NCBI RefSeq assembly: GCF_021991875.1
Contig: NZ_JAHLKR010000016.1
Location: 248,001 to 312,000 of the forward strand
Source of the DNA: Mycetohabitans sp. B8
Lineage (GTDB): Bacteria; Pseudomonadota; Gammaproteobacteria; Burkholderiales; Burkholderiaceae
Reading direction: 5' to 3'
DNA: 64,000 nucleotides
Below the pieces are notes generated by a model that had not been told where the DNA came from, did not search any database, and was given only the letters and a program-made list of their open reading frames with translations. Position numbers and translations under genes: made by a program. This document shows, piece after piece, positions 23,989 through 33,192 of this stretch (the first letter of the stretch is position 1; every line of letters starts with the position of its first letter).

Positions 23989-25572
23989 ATGCATGACAAG
24001 ATCCTGATCCTCGACTTTGGCTCCCAAGTCACGCAGTTGATCGCGCGCCGAGTGCGCGAGGCGCATGTCTACTCCGAGGTTCATCCATACGATGTTGATG
24101 ACGCATTCGTGCGCGAATTCAAGCCAAAGGGTGTGATTTTGTCCGGCGGTCCGAGCTCGGTTACCGCTACGGATACGCCACGCGTGCCGCAGGCCGTGTT
24201 TGATCTGGGTGTGCCGGTACTGGGCATTTGTTATGGCATGCAGGCGATGGCATTGCAACTGGGCGGCAAGGTCGAACTCGGTCATGTGCGCGAGTTCGGC
24301 TACGCCGAGGTACGTGCGCGTAACCATACGAAGCTGCTGGAGGCGATCGAGGATTTCACGACGCCGGAAGGCCATGGCATGCTGAAGGTCTGGATGAGCC
24401 ACGGTGACAAGGTGGCTGAGATGCCGCCCGGTTTCAAGCTCATGGCGTCAACTGAGTCATGCCCGATTGCGGCGATGGCCGATGAAGACCGCCGATTCTA
24501 CGGGTTGCAGTGGCATCCGGAAGTCACGCATACGATCAAGGGCCGTGACATGCTGAACCGGTTCGTGCTCGAGTTGTGCGGCGCGAAGCCGGATTGGGAA
24601 ATGGGGCACTACATCGCCGAGGCGGTGGAGCAGATCCGCGCGCAGGTCGGTAATGAGCAGGTGATTCTCGGATTGTCTGGCGGCGTTGATTCGTCGGTTG
24701 CGGCGGCACTGCTGCACCGTGCGATCGGTGACCAGTTGACGTGCGTGTTCGTCGACCACGGCTTGCTGCGGCTCAACGAAGCGGAGCAGGTCATGGAGAC
24801 GTTCGGACGGCACCTTGGGGTAAAGGTGATTCACGTCGACGCCAGCGACGCATTCATGAGCAAGCTTGCCGGCGTGACGGATCCGGAGCACAAACGCAAA
24901 ATCATCGGTGCGGAATTCGTCGAGGTGTTCCAGAACGAGGCCCGCAAGCTGACCGACGCGAAATGGCTCGCGCAAGGCACGATCTATCCGGATGTGATCG
25001 AGTCGGCTGGCAAAGGTAAGAAGGGCGCGCATACGATCAAGAGCCACCACAATGTGGGCGGATTACCGGAAACGCTGAATCTGAAACTGCTCGAGCCGCT
25101 GCGCGAGTTGTTCAAGGACGAAGTGCGCGAGCTCGGCGTGAAGCTCGGCTTGCCGCCGTCGATGGTGTATCGACATCCATTCCCCGGGCCGGGGCTGGGC
25201 GTGCGGATTCTAGGCGAGGTCAAGCGCGAGTTTGCCGATTTGCTGCGCAAAGCCGATGCGATTTTCATCGAAACGTTGCGTACGACGATTGATCTGGATA
25301 GCGGCAAGTCGTGGTATGAGCTGACCAGCCAAGCGTTTGCGGTCTTCCTGCCGGTGCGCAGCGTTGGCGTGATGGGCGATGGCCGGACGTATGACTATGT
25401 CGTCGCGTTGCGCGCGGTGCAGACGCACGATTTCATGACCGCGCATTGGGCACATTTGCCGCATGAATTGCTTGGGCATGTGTCGAATCGCATCATTAAT
25501 GAGGTGCGGGGTATCAATCGCGTTGTGTACGATATTTCAGGCAAGCCGCCGGCGACGATTGAGTGGGAGTGA
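23989..25572 (+). CDS. guaA: GMP synthase (glutamine-hydrolysing)
   Basis: 527 residues. It aminates XMP to GMP. The class I glutamine amidotransferase domain contains [15 protein letters not shown] with the nucleophilic Cys and the later [10 protein letters not shown]. The ATP pyrophosphatase P-loop [15 protein letters not shown] follows. The C-terminal dimerisation domain ends in the invariant PPATIEWE. The ATG at 23989 is correct by homology. It completes the guaB-guaA unit. Confidence 0.97.
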   Translation: MHDKILILDFGSQVTQLIARRVREAHVYSEVHPYDVDDAFVREFKPKGVILSGGPSSVTATDTPRVPQAVFDLGVPVLGICYGMQAMALQLGGKVELGHVREFGYAEVRARNHTKLLEAIEDFTTPEGHGMLKVWMSHGDKVAEMPPGFKLMASTESCPIAAMADEDRRFYGLQWHPEVTHTIKGRDMLNRFVLELCGAKPDWEMGHYIAEAVEQIRAQVGNEQVILGLSGGVDSSVAAALLHRAIGDQLTCVFVDHGLLRLNEAEQVMETFGRHLGVKVIHVDASDAFMSKLAGVTDPEHKRKIIGAEFVEVFQNEARKLTDAKWLAQGTIYPDVIESAGKGKKGAHTIKSHHNVGGLPETLNLKLLEPLRELFKDEVRELGVKLGLPPSMVYRHPFPGPGLGVRILGEVKREFADLLRKADAIFIETLRTTIDLDSGKSWYELTSQAFAVFLPVRSVGVMGDGRTYDYVVALRAVQTHDFMTAHWAHLPHELLGHVSNRIINEVRGINRVVYDISGKPPATIEWE

Positions 25573-25702
25573 TTGGGCGTCTAGTGACAGTTGGCACCGA
25601 TGGCAGAAGGGTTGCGCACAGCGTCGCGGAGGACGAGATGTTCGACTTGCACGAACGCATGATGCGGTAACGTTATTGGGCGGATGAGCAGAAACACTAG
25701 CG

Positions 25703-26605
25703 TCACGCGACGCTGAAAGCATGCTTGAGCCGATCAAGGAACCAGCGGCCCGCGAAACCCGGCGGCGTGTCCTTACGGTAGATCGCAAACATCGCGATCG
25801 GCGGGGTTTGTGGCTGAAAGTGCTCGATTTGCAGCGGTACCAACTCGCCGGAAACGATATCGTTATGCACCATTGGCGCCGGCATGTGCCCCCATCCGAA
25901 GCCGGCGCGCAGAAACGCGTGCTTCGCACCCAGATCGGCGAGTCGCCAGATCAGCGGCGACAGGACGCCGAACGTCTTGCACTCGGTCAACGTCGTACGA
26001 TCAGTCAACACAAGCTGCACGTGTTCTTCAAGTTCGCGCAGTCGGATCACCCGTTTGATCGACGCCAACGGATGGGCTGGAGCCGCGACAGTGACCATCG
26101 GGACATCGAGCAGCTTTTCTGCATCCACCGTTTCGGGCATGGCTGGCATCGAACCACTGATACCAAGCCGACACTCGTGATCGAGTACCGGCCGCATCAC
26201 CGCGCCCAGCGCTTCCACGTAGAGCCGCAATGGTGTGTGGGGAAACGTATCGCGGAACTCGCCGACGGCGGCCGTCAGCGTGGCCATCGGATACATGACG
26301 TCCACTACGACCGACAACTCGGGTTCAAGCCCTTGCGCAATGGCTCGCGCCTTTAACTTGAAATCGTCCATTGCGCTGACAACGAGGCGTGCTTGTGCAA
26401 GCAGCGCAGTGCCTTGCTCGGTCAAGCGCGGATAGCGGCTTCTCCGGTCGAACAGCTGCACATCGATCTGTTCTTCGAGGTTTGCGAGTGTCTGGCTCAC
26501 AACGGATTGCGCCCTGTGCAGCTTTCGGCCGGCGGCGGAGAAACTGCCTTCGCCTGCTGCGGCAATGAAGGTGCGCAACTGATCCAGGGATACGCCGTCT
26601 AGCAT
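25703..26605 (-). CDS. LysR-family transcriptional regulator
   Basis: 300 residues. An N-terminal winged helix (LDQLRTFIAAAGEGSFSAAG onward) is followed by the periplasmic-binding-protein-like effector domain, the standard LysR architecture. It is divergent from the remains of a quinone reductase-type gene at 26704, which was probably its target since LysR regulators usually control a divergent neighbour. With that gene deleted, the regulator may have lost its purpose here. No ligand can be named from sequence. Confidence 0.88.
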   Translation of the reverse strand: MLDGVSLDQLRTFIAAAGEGSFSAAGRKLHRAQSVVSQTLANLEEQIDVQLFDRRSRYPRLTEQGTALLAQARLVVSAMDDFKLKARAIAQGLEPELSVVVDVMYPMATLTAAVGEFRDTFPHTPLRLYVEALGAVMRPVLDHECRLGISGSMPAMPETVDAEKLLDVPMVTVAAPAHPLASIKRVIRLRELEEHVQLVLTDRTTLTECKTFGVLSPLIWRLADLGAKHAFLRAGFGWGHMPAPMVHNDIVSGELVPLQIEHFQPQTPPIAMFAIYRKDTPPGFAGRWFLDRLKHAFSVA

Positions 26606-26703
26606 AGACCGGTTCCTTAGATGACTTTTATCGAGAAGTATAGGCTTCCACGAAAGATGTCAAGAATTTAATTTTGCCCATGCCATCACCGAAGGAGATG
26701 TCC

Positions 26704-27108
26704 ATGGAGCACGCCCCAGATAGCGTTCAGCAACGGGTAACTCGATCTGCGTACATCGACGATTATCGACTATGCAGCGGATGATTTCGAGCGTACTGTG
26801 TCTAGCGTCGATATCGTGCTCCACCTCGTGGGAGGCGATACGCCATCGCGTTCATGGTCCGTGCCCAGGCGGAATGGGGGCTTGTTTCAACGGTTAGCCT
26901 GCCGGATACGAAGCGCGGCCAAGGTGTCGGCGCCATCGGCAAGCATTTCGCCGTGTGCTCCGACGGCACTCGGTTGTCCGTAATTGTGTCGCTTTATGAA
27001 TCAGGAGGTCTAATCATTGATATGAATTCCGTGTATCCGCTCGCCCGTGCTAGCGAAGCGATGGCAAGAGGCATGGCGCGTCATGTCCGCGGGAAGATCG
27101 TTATTTAA
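26704..27108 (+). pseudogene. MDR-family NADP-dependent oxidoreductase (quinone reductase-like), internally deleted
   Basis: A good ribosome-binding site (AAGGAGATGTCC) and ATG at 26704 survive, but after about 15 codons the sequence jumps into the second half of a zinc-independent MDR enzyme. Frame one reads TIIDYAADDFERTV and DIVLHLVGGDTPSRSW. Frame two then reads LVSTVSLPDTKRGQG and ends YPLARASEAMARG with HVRGKIVI, the family's C terminus. So about 170 central residues are missing and there is a frameshift near 26860. It is non-functional. Confidence 0.75.
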
Positions 27109-27353
27109 GCGACCAGCTGAGGTGCTCAACCATTAAAACCATTTTGATTGAGAATCGGAGCGCATGAGCCAACCGATTATGCACGCTTATCCTGCGTTCG
27201 GCCACGCTCAACGAGGACCGGAGTCATGGCGTTTTTCTATTTGAAAACTGATCAATAAACTCGTGTTTGATTCAAGCCAGTGGGCGAGCGCGGCCATCGC
27301 TGATAAGGGCTGTTCCTGGCACCGACCGTACCCACTCTGAAGAGGACTAGACC

Positions 27354-28484
27354 ATGAATGCGTCGACAGGTTTGCACGATATCACGGTGGCGGTGGCACG
27401 CGCTGCGCAACAGCCTTTCACCATCGAACCGGCGCGTATCCGGGGGCCACAGGGGGACGAAGTTCTGGTGCGCGTGGTTGCCACTGGCTTGTGCCACACC
27501 GATCTAATCGTGCGTGACCAGTACTATCCTGTACCGCTGCCGGCCGTACTCGGCCATGAAGGCGCGGGGGTCGTCGAGCAGGTCGGCCCGAGCGTCAAGG
27601 ATTTGAAGGCCGGCGACCATGTGGTACTGACCTACGGCGCCTGTGGTCATTGCAGCCTTTGTGCCAGCGGCCACGAAGCCTACTGCAAGGATTTCTATCC
27701 GCTCAACTTCGGCGGCAGCGATGCCCACGGCCATACCGCACTGCAGACCCCCGAGGGTGAACCGCTACACGATCATTTCTTCGCCCAGTCCTCTTTTGCC
27801 ACTTACGCACTCGCGCGCGAGCACAACGCCATCAAGGTGCCCACCGATGCTCCGCTGGCGTTGCTCGGCCCCTTGGGATGCGGCATCCAGACCGGCGCAG
27901 GCGCGGTGATCAATTCGATGAAGGTGCGCCCGGGCAGCAGCTTTGTCGCCTATGGCGCCGGTGCGGTGGGGTTAAGCGCGGTGATGGCCGCGCGCGTGGC
28001 CGGTGCGACCACCATCATTGCCATTGATATCGTGTCTTCGCGGCGGGTACTAGCAAGGGAACTGGGGGCCACCCACACGGTGAATAGCCAAGAGGCCAAT
28101 ATCGTCGAGGCAGTACGCGAGATAACCGGCAGTGGTGCCGATTTCGCACTCGAATCCACTGGCAGGCCGGAAGTGCTCGAAGCCGGCATCGACGCGCTGA
28201 GTGGCTTGGGTACCATCGGTATCGTCGGCGCGCCCAAGCTTGGCACCCGGGCCAGCTTCGACGTCAACAACCTGCTGCTGGGCGGACGCAGCATCCGTGG
28301 CATCGTCGAGGGCGACAGCGTCCCTCAGGTGTTCATCCCTCAATTGGTCAGGCTCTATCAGCAGGGCCGGTTCCCATTCGATCGCCTGGTCAAGTTCTAT
28401 TCTCTGGAACAGATCAATCAGGCCGCTGAAGACAGTACCAAGGGGGTCACCCTGAAGCCCATCCTACGCATGGCCGCGAACTGA
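27354..28484 (+). CDS. Zinc-dependent NAD(P) alcohol dehydrogenase, aryl/benzyl-alcohol type
   Basis: 376 residues of the medium-chain Zn ADH family. The catalytic zinc site is present: C47 in GLCHTD and H68-E69 in GHEGAGVV. The structural zinc Cys residues are C97, C100, C103 and C111. The Rossmann loop is GAGAVGLSAVMAARVAG. The overall pattern (CGHCSLCASGHEAYC, LGPLGCGIQTGAGAV) resembles aryl-alcohol dehydrogenases such as XylB-type enzymes, which oxidise benzyl-type alcohols. Substrate is inferred at subfamily level only. It sits alone between two decayed loci and could have been acquired laterally. Confidence 0.88.
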   Translation: MNASTGLHDITVAVARAAQQPFTIEPARIRGPQGDEVLVRVVATGLCHTDLIVRDQYYPVPLPAVLGHEGAGVVEQVGPSVKDLKAGDHVVLTYGACGHCSLCASGHEAYCKDFYPLNFGGSDAHGHTALQTPEGEPLHDHFFAQSSFATYALAREHNAIKVPTDAPLALLGPLGCGIQTGAGAVINSMKVRPGSSFVAYGAGAVGLSAVMAARVAGATTIIAIDIVSSRRVLARELGATHTVNSQEANIVEAVREITGSGADFALESTGRPEVLEAGIDALSGLGTIGIVGAPKLGTRASFDVNNLLLGGRSIRGIVEGDSVPQVFIPQLVRLYQQGRFPFDRLVKFYSLEQINQAAEDSTKGVTLKPILRMAAN

Positions 28485-28521
28485 GCGGTGCACGATGGCA
28501 TCGAACGCCTCAATTGGGCGA

Positions 28522-28605
28522 GCCGGTCATTTCCACATCGACTTGGCAATGCCTAGGGTGATGGGCATTGTCAATATGACACCCGATTCATTCCTCGATG
28601 GGAGC
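28522..28605 (+). pseudogene. folP: Dihydropteroate synthase N-terminal scrap
   Basis: An in-frame plus-strand stretch reads FHIDLAMPRVMGIVNMTPD and SFLDG, which is the beta-1 strand and first loop of dihydropteroate synthase (consensus MGI[VL]N[VM]TPDSFSDGG). After about 28 residues similarity stops. There is no start and no remaining TIM barrel, so it is an orphan fragment, presumably left by a recombination that copied or broke a folP gene; whether an intact folP exists elsewhere cannot be seen here. Confidence 0.6.
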
Positions 28606-28929
28606 GCCATGACTCCACCCGTGCGGCACTGCCGAAAGGCGAGGATCTGATACGTAGCGGTGCGCCTATCCTTCTGCCGTATTTTCGAGCGCTCAATGGC
28701 TTCGGCGCGCGCAACCATCCGATCCTCGGAGTTCAAGGACACACGCACACACGCTGCTTCTTGCGGCGACCGTGCTCGGTTAGTGCATGTGGAAGTCGTA
28801 GACGCCGTGCCGTGCTCTTGCGCTGCGGCAGGAATGCTCATGGTGCAGGGTGTGGATATCCCAAATGAGGGAAACCATGGCGAGAGCCGATTGAAAAACG
28901 TCTTTGGAAATCGATCAATGATGTGTCGA
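28606..28929. other. Intergenic stretch without a recognisable gene
   Basis: About 320 bases between the folP scrap and tRNA-Ser. Open frames exist on both strands but none has a convincing start, family similarity or Burkholderia-like third-position GC pattern. I see no terminator or palindrome of note. Confidence 0.5.
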
Positions 28930-29020
28930 TGGCGGAGAGAGGGGGATTCGAACCCCCGATAGGCTATTAACCTATACACGCTTTCCAGGCGTGCGACTTA
29001 AACCACTCATCCATCTCTCC
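28930..29020 (-). tRNA. tRNA-Ser (anticodon GGA)
   Basis: On the minus strand the sequence starts GGAGAGA (29020-29014) and closes with the matching TCTCTCC, discriminator G and encoded CCA (28930-28932). The anticodon arm is CACGC-CTGGAAA-GCGTG, giving anticodon GGA, which reads TCC and TCT serine codons. A long variable arm (TATAGGTTAATAGCCTATC) confirms a class II serine tRNA, and GGTTCGAATCC is the T loop. It is flanked on one side by a folP scrap and on the other by a broken transporter, as expected of a recombination-prone tRNA locus. Confidence 0.97.
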
Positions 29021-29051
29021 GGAACAGGGAATTTTACCAGCATCGGAAATC

Positions 29052-29372
29052 CTAAACAAGGAGGACATAGACCACGCTCGCGAGCGCCGAACCGACTGCG
29101 CGCCGACGAAGAGGCTCGTCATGTAAATCGAGTTCAGCCGATTGCGGCTATATGCGTCGAGCACGTAGATTGCCCGCTGTCCGAGCACCCTGTTCATCTG
29201 CGCCGCGAAGTCGAGCAGGACCCCGGTTGCGACGAGCCCAGCGACGCCGACGCCCGGTATGAGCAAGACGGGCACGAAGCTGACTGCTGCGAGTCCCAGC
29301 GCGACGATGGTCGCGCGCCGCGTATGGCCGGCGTCGGCTAGGCGGCCGGCCACGGGGATCAACATTCGCTCA
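29052..29372 (-). pseudogene. MFS transporter, C-terminal remnant
   Basis: The minus strand reads PVAGRLADAGHTRR, a hydrophobic helix, then DFAAQMNRVLGQRAIYVLD and RNRLNSIYMTSLFVGA, all typical of the second half of Burkholderia MFS permeases of the YceL/inner-membrane type. A frameshift near 29105 moves the reading into VGSALASVVYVLLV, which ends at a TAG (29052). The N-terminal half is absent. It abuts tRNA-Ser. Confidence 0.72.
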
Positions 29373-29459
29373 TCGCAGGGGCGCTGCTGAGCGGGGATGC
29401 GAAAGGAAGTCTCATGGGACGGATATATCGCGATCGATATCCGGCTAAAATCGCTGCCC

Positions 29460-29987
29460 ATGAAAAGACTGATCCATTGTCTCGTGGCCCTCGCGTGTGC
29501 CACATCCATTGCCGAAGCGGCGCCTGTGCGCATTCAGAACGCGACGGTCGATACGTATTTCTCGCCGGACGGCGGTGCGGGCGCCGCCGCGGCGGCGCTG
29601 ATCGACGGCGCCAAGCGCCGGGTCTGGCTGGCCGGCTATTCATTCACATCGCCCGACATCGCGAAGGCCCTGCGCAACGCGCGCGTGCGCGGTGTCCAGG
29701 TGCGCGTAGTATTGGACAAATCAAATGAGACCGGCAAATATAGTGGAGCAACCTATTTGGCCAATGCCGGCATCGACGTGCGGATCGACTCGCGCTATCC
29801 CATCATGCACCACAAGTTCATCGTGGCGGACGATGTGGTAGCGCTGGGTTCGATGAACTTTACCCGGGCGGGCGATCGCAAGAACGCGGAAAACTTCAAC
29901 GTGTTCCGTGGTGCGCCGGCGCTGGCCAGCGCCTACGCCGCGGAGTTCGATCGACTGTATGCCGAATCCGCCCCGTACCGCCGCTAA
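29460..29987 (+). CDS. Secreted phospholipase D-family nuclease/hydrolase
   Basis: 175 residues with a signal peptide (MKRLIHCLVALACATSIAEA, cleavage about residue 20). It has a single HKD motif: H117, K119 and D124 followed by GSMNFT (G130, S131, N133), as in the small Nuc-type endonucleases of the PLD superfamily, which work as dimers sharing one active site. It is predicted periplasmic or secreted. ATG 29460 is preferred because the upstream extension would block the signal peptide. Substrate (DNA versus phospholipid) is not determinable from sequence. Confidence 0.88.
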   Translation: MKRLIHCLVALACATSIAEAAPVRIQNATVDTYFSPDGGAGAAAAALIDGAKRRVWLAGYSFTSPDIAKALRNARVRGVQVRVVLDKSNETGKYSGATYLANAGIDVRIDSRYPIMHHKFIVADDVVALGSMNFTRAGDRKNAENFNVFRGAPALASAYAAEFDRLYAESAPYRR

Positions 29988-30111
29988 AGCGGGTGCGCGC
30001 GGCGGATGGCCGTCAGCGGCCGGCCGCACCACGCACTCGGTCGAGCAACGCGAGGGCGGCAGCGGGATGGCGGCGCAGCCCCGCGGTCAATGAAGGCGCA
30101 TTGCAGTGCGC

Positions 30112-32469
30112 TTAACGACGCAACAGCCTGAGCCCGTTGCCCACGACCAACAGGCTTGCGCCGACATCGGCGAACACGGCCATCCACATCGTACCGTAGC
30201 CGGCCAGCGTGAGCGCCAGAAATGTGCCCTTGAGCCCCAGCGCGATGACGATATTCTGCGTCAGGACGCGACGCGTGGCCTTCGATAGCCGGACGAATAC
30301 GGCAACCTTGCGCAGATCATCGTCCATCAGGGCGACGTCGGCGGTCTCGATCGCGGCGCCAGCGCCCAATGCGCCCATGGCAAAGCCGATATCGGCGCGC
30401 GCGAGCGCGGGCGCGTCGTTGATGCCATCACCCACCATGCCCACCGCATGGCGCGCTCCGGTCAGTGACTCGATCGCGCGGCGCTTGTCGTCTGGCAACT
30501 GGTTGCCGCGAACCTCGTCGATACCGGCCTGGGCCGCGATGGTCCGCGCGGTATGCGGATTATCACCACTCAGGATGAGCGTGCGCACGCCGAGCCGATG
30601 CAACTGTGCGACGGCCTCACGACTGGTGGGCTTCAGGGTGTCGGCGAGCGCGAACAAGGCGAGAACGCGGTGTTCGTCCATTAGCATCACGATCGTCTTA
30701 CCTTGCTGCTCCAGACTGTTCAGCTTCGCGTCGAGCTTCGCATCGCAGCATCCGAGCGTTTCAGCCAGGCGGCGGTTGCCGAGCCAGTAGCGCACGCTGT
30801 CGATAGTGCCGTGCACGCCGCGCCCGGGCAGCGAGCCGAAGTCGTCGACGACTAAGTGTTGCGGGCCGGCGGCACCGGCGGCGGCGATCGCGGCGGAGAC
30901 CGGGTGGTCCGAGCGGGCAGCAAGGCTCGTCGCCAACAGACGACAGCGCGCGGCATCGACTGCCGCACAAGGCTCAAAATCGGTTTGCTGCGGACGCCCT
31001 ACGGTCAGGGTGCCGGTCTTGTCCAATGCGAGCCATGCCAGGCGGTGCCCTTGCTCCAGGTAGCGGCCGCCTTTGACCAGGATGCCGTGGCGGGCGGCGA
31101 CCGCCAGTGCGCTGACAATCGTGACAGGGGTGGAGATGACTAGCGCGCATGGGCAGGCGATCACCAGCAGCACCAGTGCTTTGTAGACCGACGCCGTCCA
31201 CGCTGCTTGGCCAAGCAGCGGCGGCACGGCCGCGACCAGCAGCGCCAATGCCAGCACAATGGGCGTGTACACGCGCGCAAAGCGGTCGACGAAACGCTGG
31301 GTCGGCGCCTTAGACGCTTGTGCTTGCTCGACCGCTTGCACAATGCGGGCCAGTGTGCTCTGTGTGGCAGGGGCGGTAACGCGATAGTCAAAAGAACCCG
31401 ATGCATTGAGGGTCCCGGCATACACCGCGTCGCCGACTTGCTTGTCCACCGGTAGGCTCTCGCCGGTAATCGAGGCTTGATCGACCGCTGAGCGGCCGGA
31501 CACGACACAGCCATCAAGCGCGATCCGCTCGCCTGGTTTCACACGCACCCGTGCACCGGTTGGCACGGTGCGCGCGTCCACGACGCGCCAACTGCCGTCG
31601 GCTTGCTGCATAGTCGCCTTGTCGGGCGCGAGCGCAACCAAACGTTCAATCGCACGCCGTGCGCGCTCCAGCGAGCCAGCCTCGATGCGTTCGGCGATTG
31701 TAAACAGCACCATCACCATGGCGGCTTCCGGCCATTGGCCTAGCGCGAAGGCGCCGGTCACCGCGACGCTCATCAACGCGTTAATATTCAGATTACCGTT
31801 GCGGATCGCGATCCAGCCTTTGTGGTATGTGCGCAGGCCAGCACCGAGCACGGCGAGCGCCGCGAGCGACGCCGTAATCCAGCCGGGTGCACCGAGCCAG
31901 GTTGCTGCCTCAGCGGCCAGTGCGGCGATGCCGGCCGCCACGAGCGGCCAGCGCCGTGCTGTAGGCGTTGGCGCTGGCGGCGGCACGGTACGCGTGTCGT
32001 CGCGCGGTTGTACCTCAGGGGTGAAGCCGAGTGAGGCGAGCGCGGCGACGATGTCATCCAGCGCGCTGCACGGGTGCTCAACGGTCAATACACGTTGCAG
32101 CAAGTTGAACTCGAGTCGTTCGGCGGGAACAATTTTGTGCAGCTTCGAGCGGATCAGTGTTTCCTCGGTCGGGCAGTCCATTTGTTGGATACGGATCTGC
32201 GTGCGTACCGTGTCGCTAGCAGCTATCTCGCCGCCGTCGCGCGCGTGTGCCGCCGAAGACGAATCCGCGCCTGGACTGGACGCTGCTCGTGCGCGGGCAG
32301 CGGCATGGCAAACATCGGCGTGCGGCCGGTTGCCAGTGTGCGGGCCGGCACAGCATGTGTCGTGCTCTCGCGGAGCAGCATGAGTGTGGCACGACGCTTG
32401 CGCACAGCGCTGATGGCCGGTATCGACTGACGTCGCTTGTGTGTCTTTGGCGCAATGGCGGTCGATCAT
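30112..32469 (-). CDS. Heavy-metal-exporting P1B-type ATPase (Zn/Cd/Pb)
   Basis: 785 residues from the ATG whose complement is at 32467-32469. An N-terminal about 60-residue extension is rich in Cys and His (C6, C22, C27, C39, C40, C54 and eight His). One heavy-metal-associated domain follows with MDCPTEE (97-103), the ZntA/CadA variant. Then come eight transmembrane helices with the ion-path CPC (439-441), TGES, the phosphorylated Asp483 in DKTGTLT, DHP and GDGINDAPAL. The DCPTEE and CPC pattern points to Zn2+, Cd2+ or Pb2+ efflux. It is divergent from a MerR regulator, with a MerR-type 19-bp-spaced promoter between them. Confidence 0.93.
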   Translation of the reverse strand: MIDRHCAKDTQATSVDTGHQRCAQASCHTHAAPREHDTCCAGPHTGNRPHADVCHAAARARAASSPGADSSSAAHARDGGEIAASDTVRTQIRIQQMDCPTEETLIRSKLHKIVPAERLEFNLLQRVLTVEHPCSALDDIVAALASLGFTPEVQPRDDTRTVPPPAPTPTARRWPLVAAGIAALAAEAATWLGAPGWITASLAALAVLGAGLRTYHKGWIAIRNGNLNINALMSVAVTGAFALGQWPEAAMVMVLFTIAERIEAGSLERARRAIERLVALAPDKATMQQADGSWRVVDARTVPTGARVRVKPGERIALDGCVVSGRSAVDQASITGESLPVDKQVGDAVYAGTLNASGSFDYRVTAPATQSTLARIVQAVEQAQASKAPTQRFVDRFARVYTPIVLALALLVAAVPPLLGQAAWTASVYKALVLLVIACPCALVISTPVTIVSALAVAARHGILVKGGRYLEQGHRLAWLALDKTGTLTVGRPQQTDFEPCAAVDAARCRLLATSLAARSDHPVSAAIAAAGAAGPQHLVVDDFGSLPGRGVHGTIDSVRYWLGNRRLAETLGCCDAKLDAKLNSLEQQGKTIVMLMDEHRVLALFALADTLKPTSREAVAQLHRLGVRTLILSGDNPHTARTIAAQAGIDEVRGNQLPDDKRRAIESLTGARHAVGMVGDGINDAPALARADIGFAMGALGAGAAIETADVALMDDDLRKVAVFVRLSKATRRVLTQNIVIALGLKGTFLALTLAGYGTMWMAVFADVGASLLVVGNGLRLLRR

Positions 32470-32497
32470 GCTGGATTCCTCGAGTGATTTATGCTGT

Positions 32498-32528
32498 AGT
32501 ACACACCCTAAAGCCACTTCAAGGTCAA
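32498..32528 (-). promoter_or_regulatory. MerR-type promoter/operator of the metal ATPase
   Basis: On the minus strand TTGACC (32528-32523) and TGTACT (32503-32498) are separated by 19 bases, the overlong spacer typical of MerR-activated promoters. The spacer carries an imperfect dyad (ACCTTGAAG / CTTTAGGGT). It lies 29 bases upstream of the ATPase start and 21 bases from the divergent regulator start. Confidence 0.8.
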
Positions 32529-32549
32529 GTCGACCCATGCGGGACAAGG

Positions 32550-32981
32550 ATGAAAATTGGCGAATTGGCAAAGCGGGCCGGATGCACGCCTGAAACGGTT
32601 CGTTTCTACGAGAAAGAAGGGTTGCTGCCGGTAGCGGCGCGCACAGGCGCCAATTACCGCGCATATGGCGAAGCGCATTTGGACCGGTTGCGCTTCGTGC
32701 GCAATTGCCGGGCACTGGACATGACGCACGACGAAATTCGCGTGTTGTTGCAGGCCGCGGACGCCCCGGCGCGCGATTGTGGCGCGATCGATGCGCTCGT
32801 CGATGACCATTTGCGGCACGTCAGCATGCGAATCGACGAGTTGCAGCAGTTGCGCGCACAATTGAGCGCGCTCCGCGAGCGGTGTCGCGGCGCGCAATCC
32901 GTCCAGGATTGCGGCATCATGCGCGGCTTGGCGGCTATGGACAATCCTGCCCGTGTGTCCAGGCAGACTCATCTGGGCTGA
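32550..32981 (+). CDS. MerR-family heavy-metal regulator (CadR/PbrR type)
   Basis: 143 residues from ATG 32550. The winged-helix N terminus KIGELAKRAGCTPETVRFYE is followed by a long dimerisation helix. Cysteines C77, C112 and C121 correspond to the three thiols that bind Cd2+ or Pb2+ in CadR/PbrR proteins (usually C77, C112, C119), so a divalent soft metal is the likely inducer. It should untwist the 19-bp-spaced promoter of the divergent ATPase gene. The reading frame extends upstream, but that part overlaps the ATPase and lacks similarity. Confidence 0.9.
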   Translation: MKIGELAKRAGCTPETVRFYEKEGLLPVAARTGANYRAYGEAHLDRLRFVRNCRALDMTHDEIRVLLQAADAPARDCGAIDALVDDHLRHVSMRIDELQQLRAQLSALRERCRGAQSVQDCGIMRGLAAMDNPARVSRQTHLG

Positions 32982-33192
32982 ACATGCAATGTGCGAGTTG
33001 TAGCTTTGTGCGGGCCACCGCGCATTGACGGAGCTAGTAACAGGTCGCAACTGCTATTCCCGCGAATCTGGCCTCTCGGCGTGGACGTTCGGCATGGACG
33101 CCGCGCCGGCCAACACCTCGTGCGTCACAAAGAGCCGGGGCGCCCCAGGTGTTACACTTCGGCCATCTGCGAGCCCATCTGTCCCGTCCCTG

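Noticed and set aside
28660-28962. 100-codon plus-strand ORF ending inside tRNA-Ser
   Set aside because: It overlaps the tRNA and lacks domain similarity.
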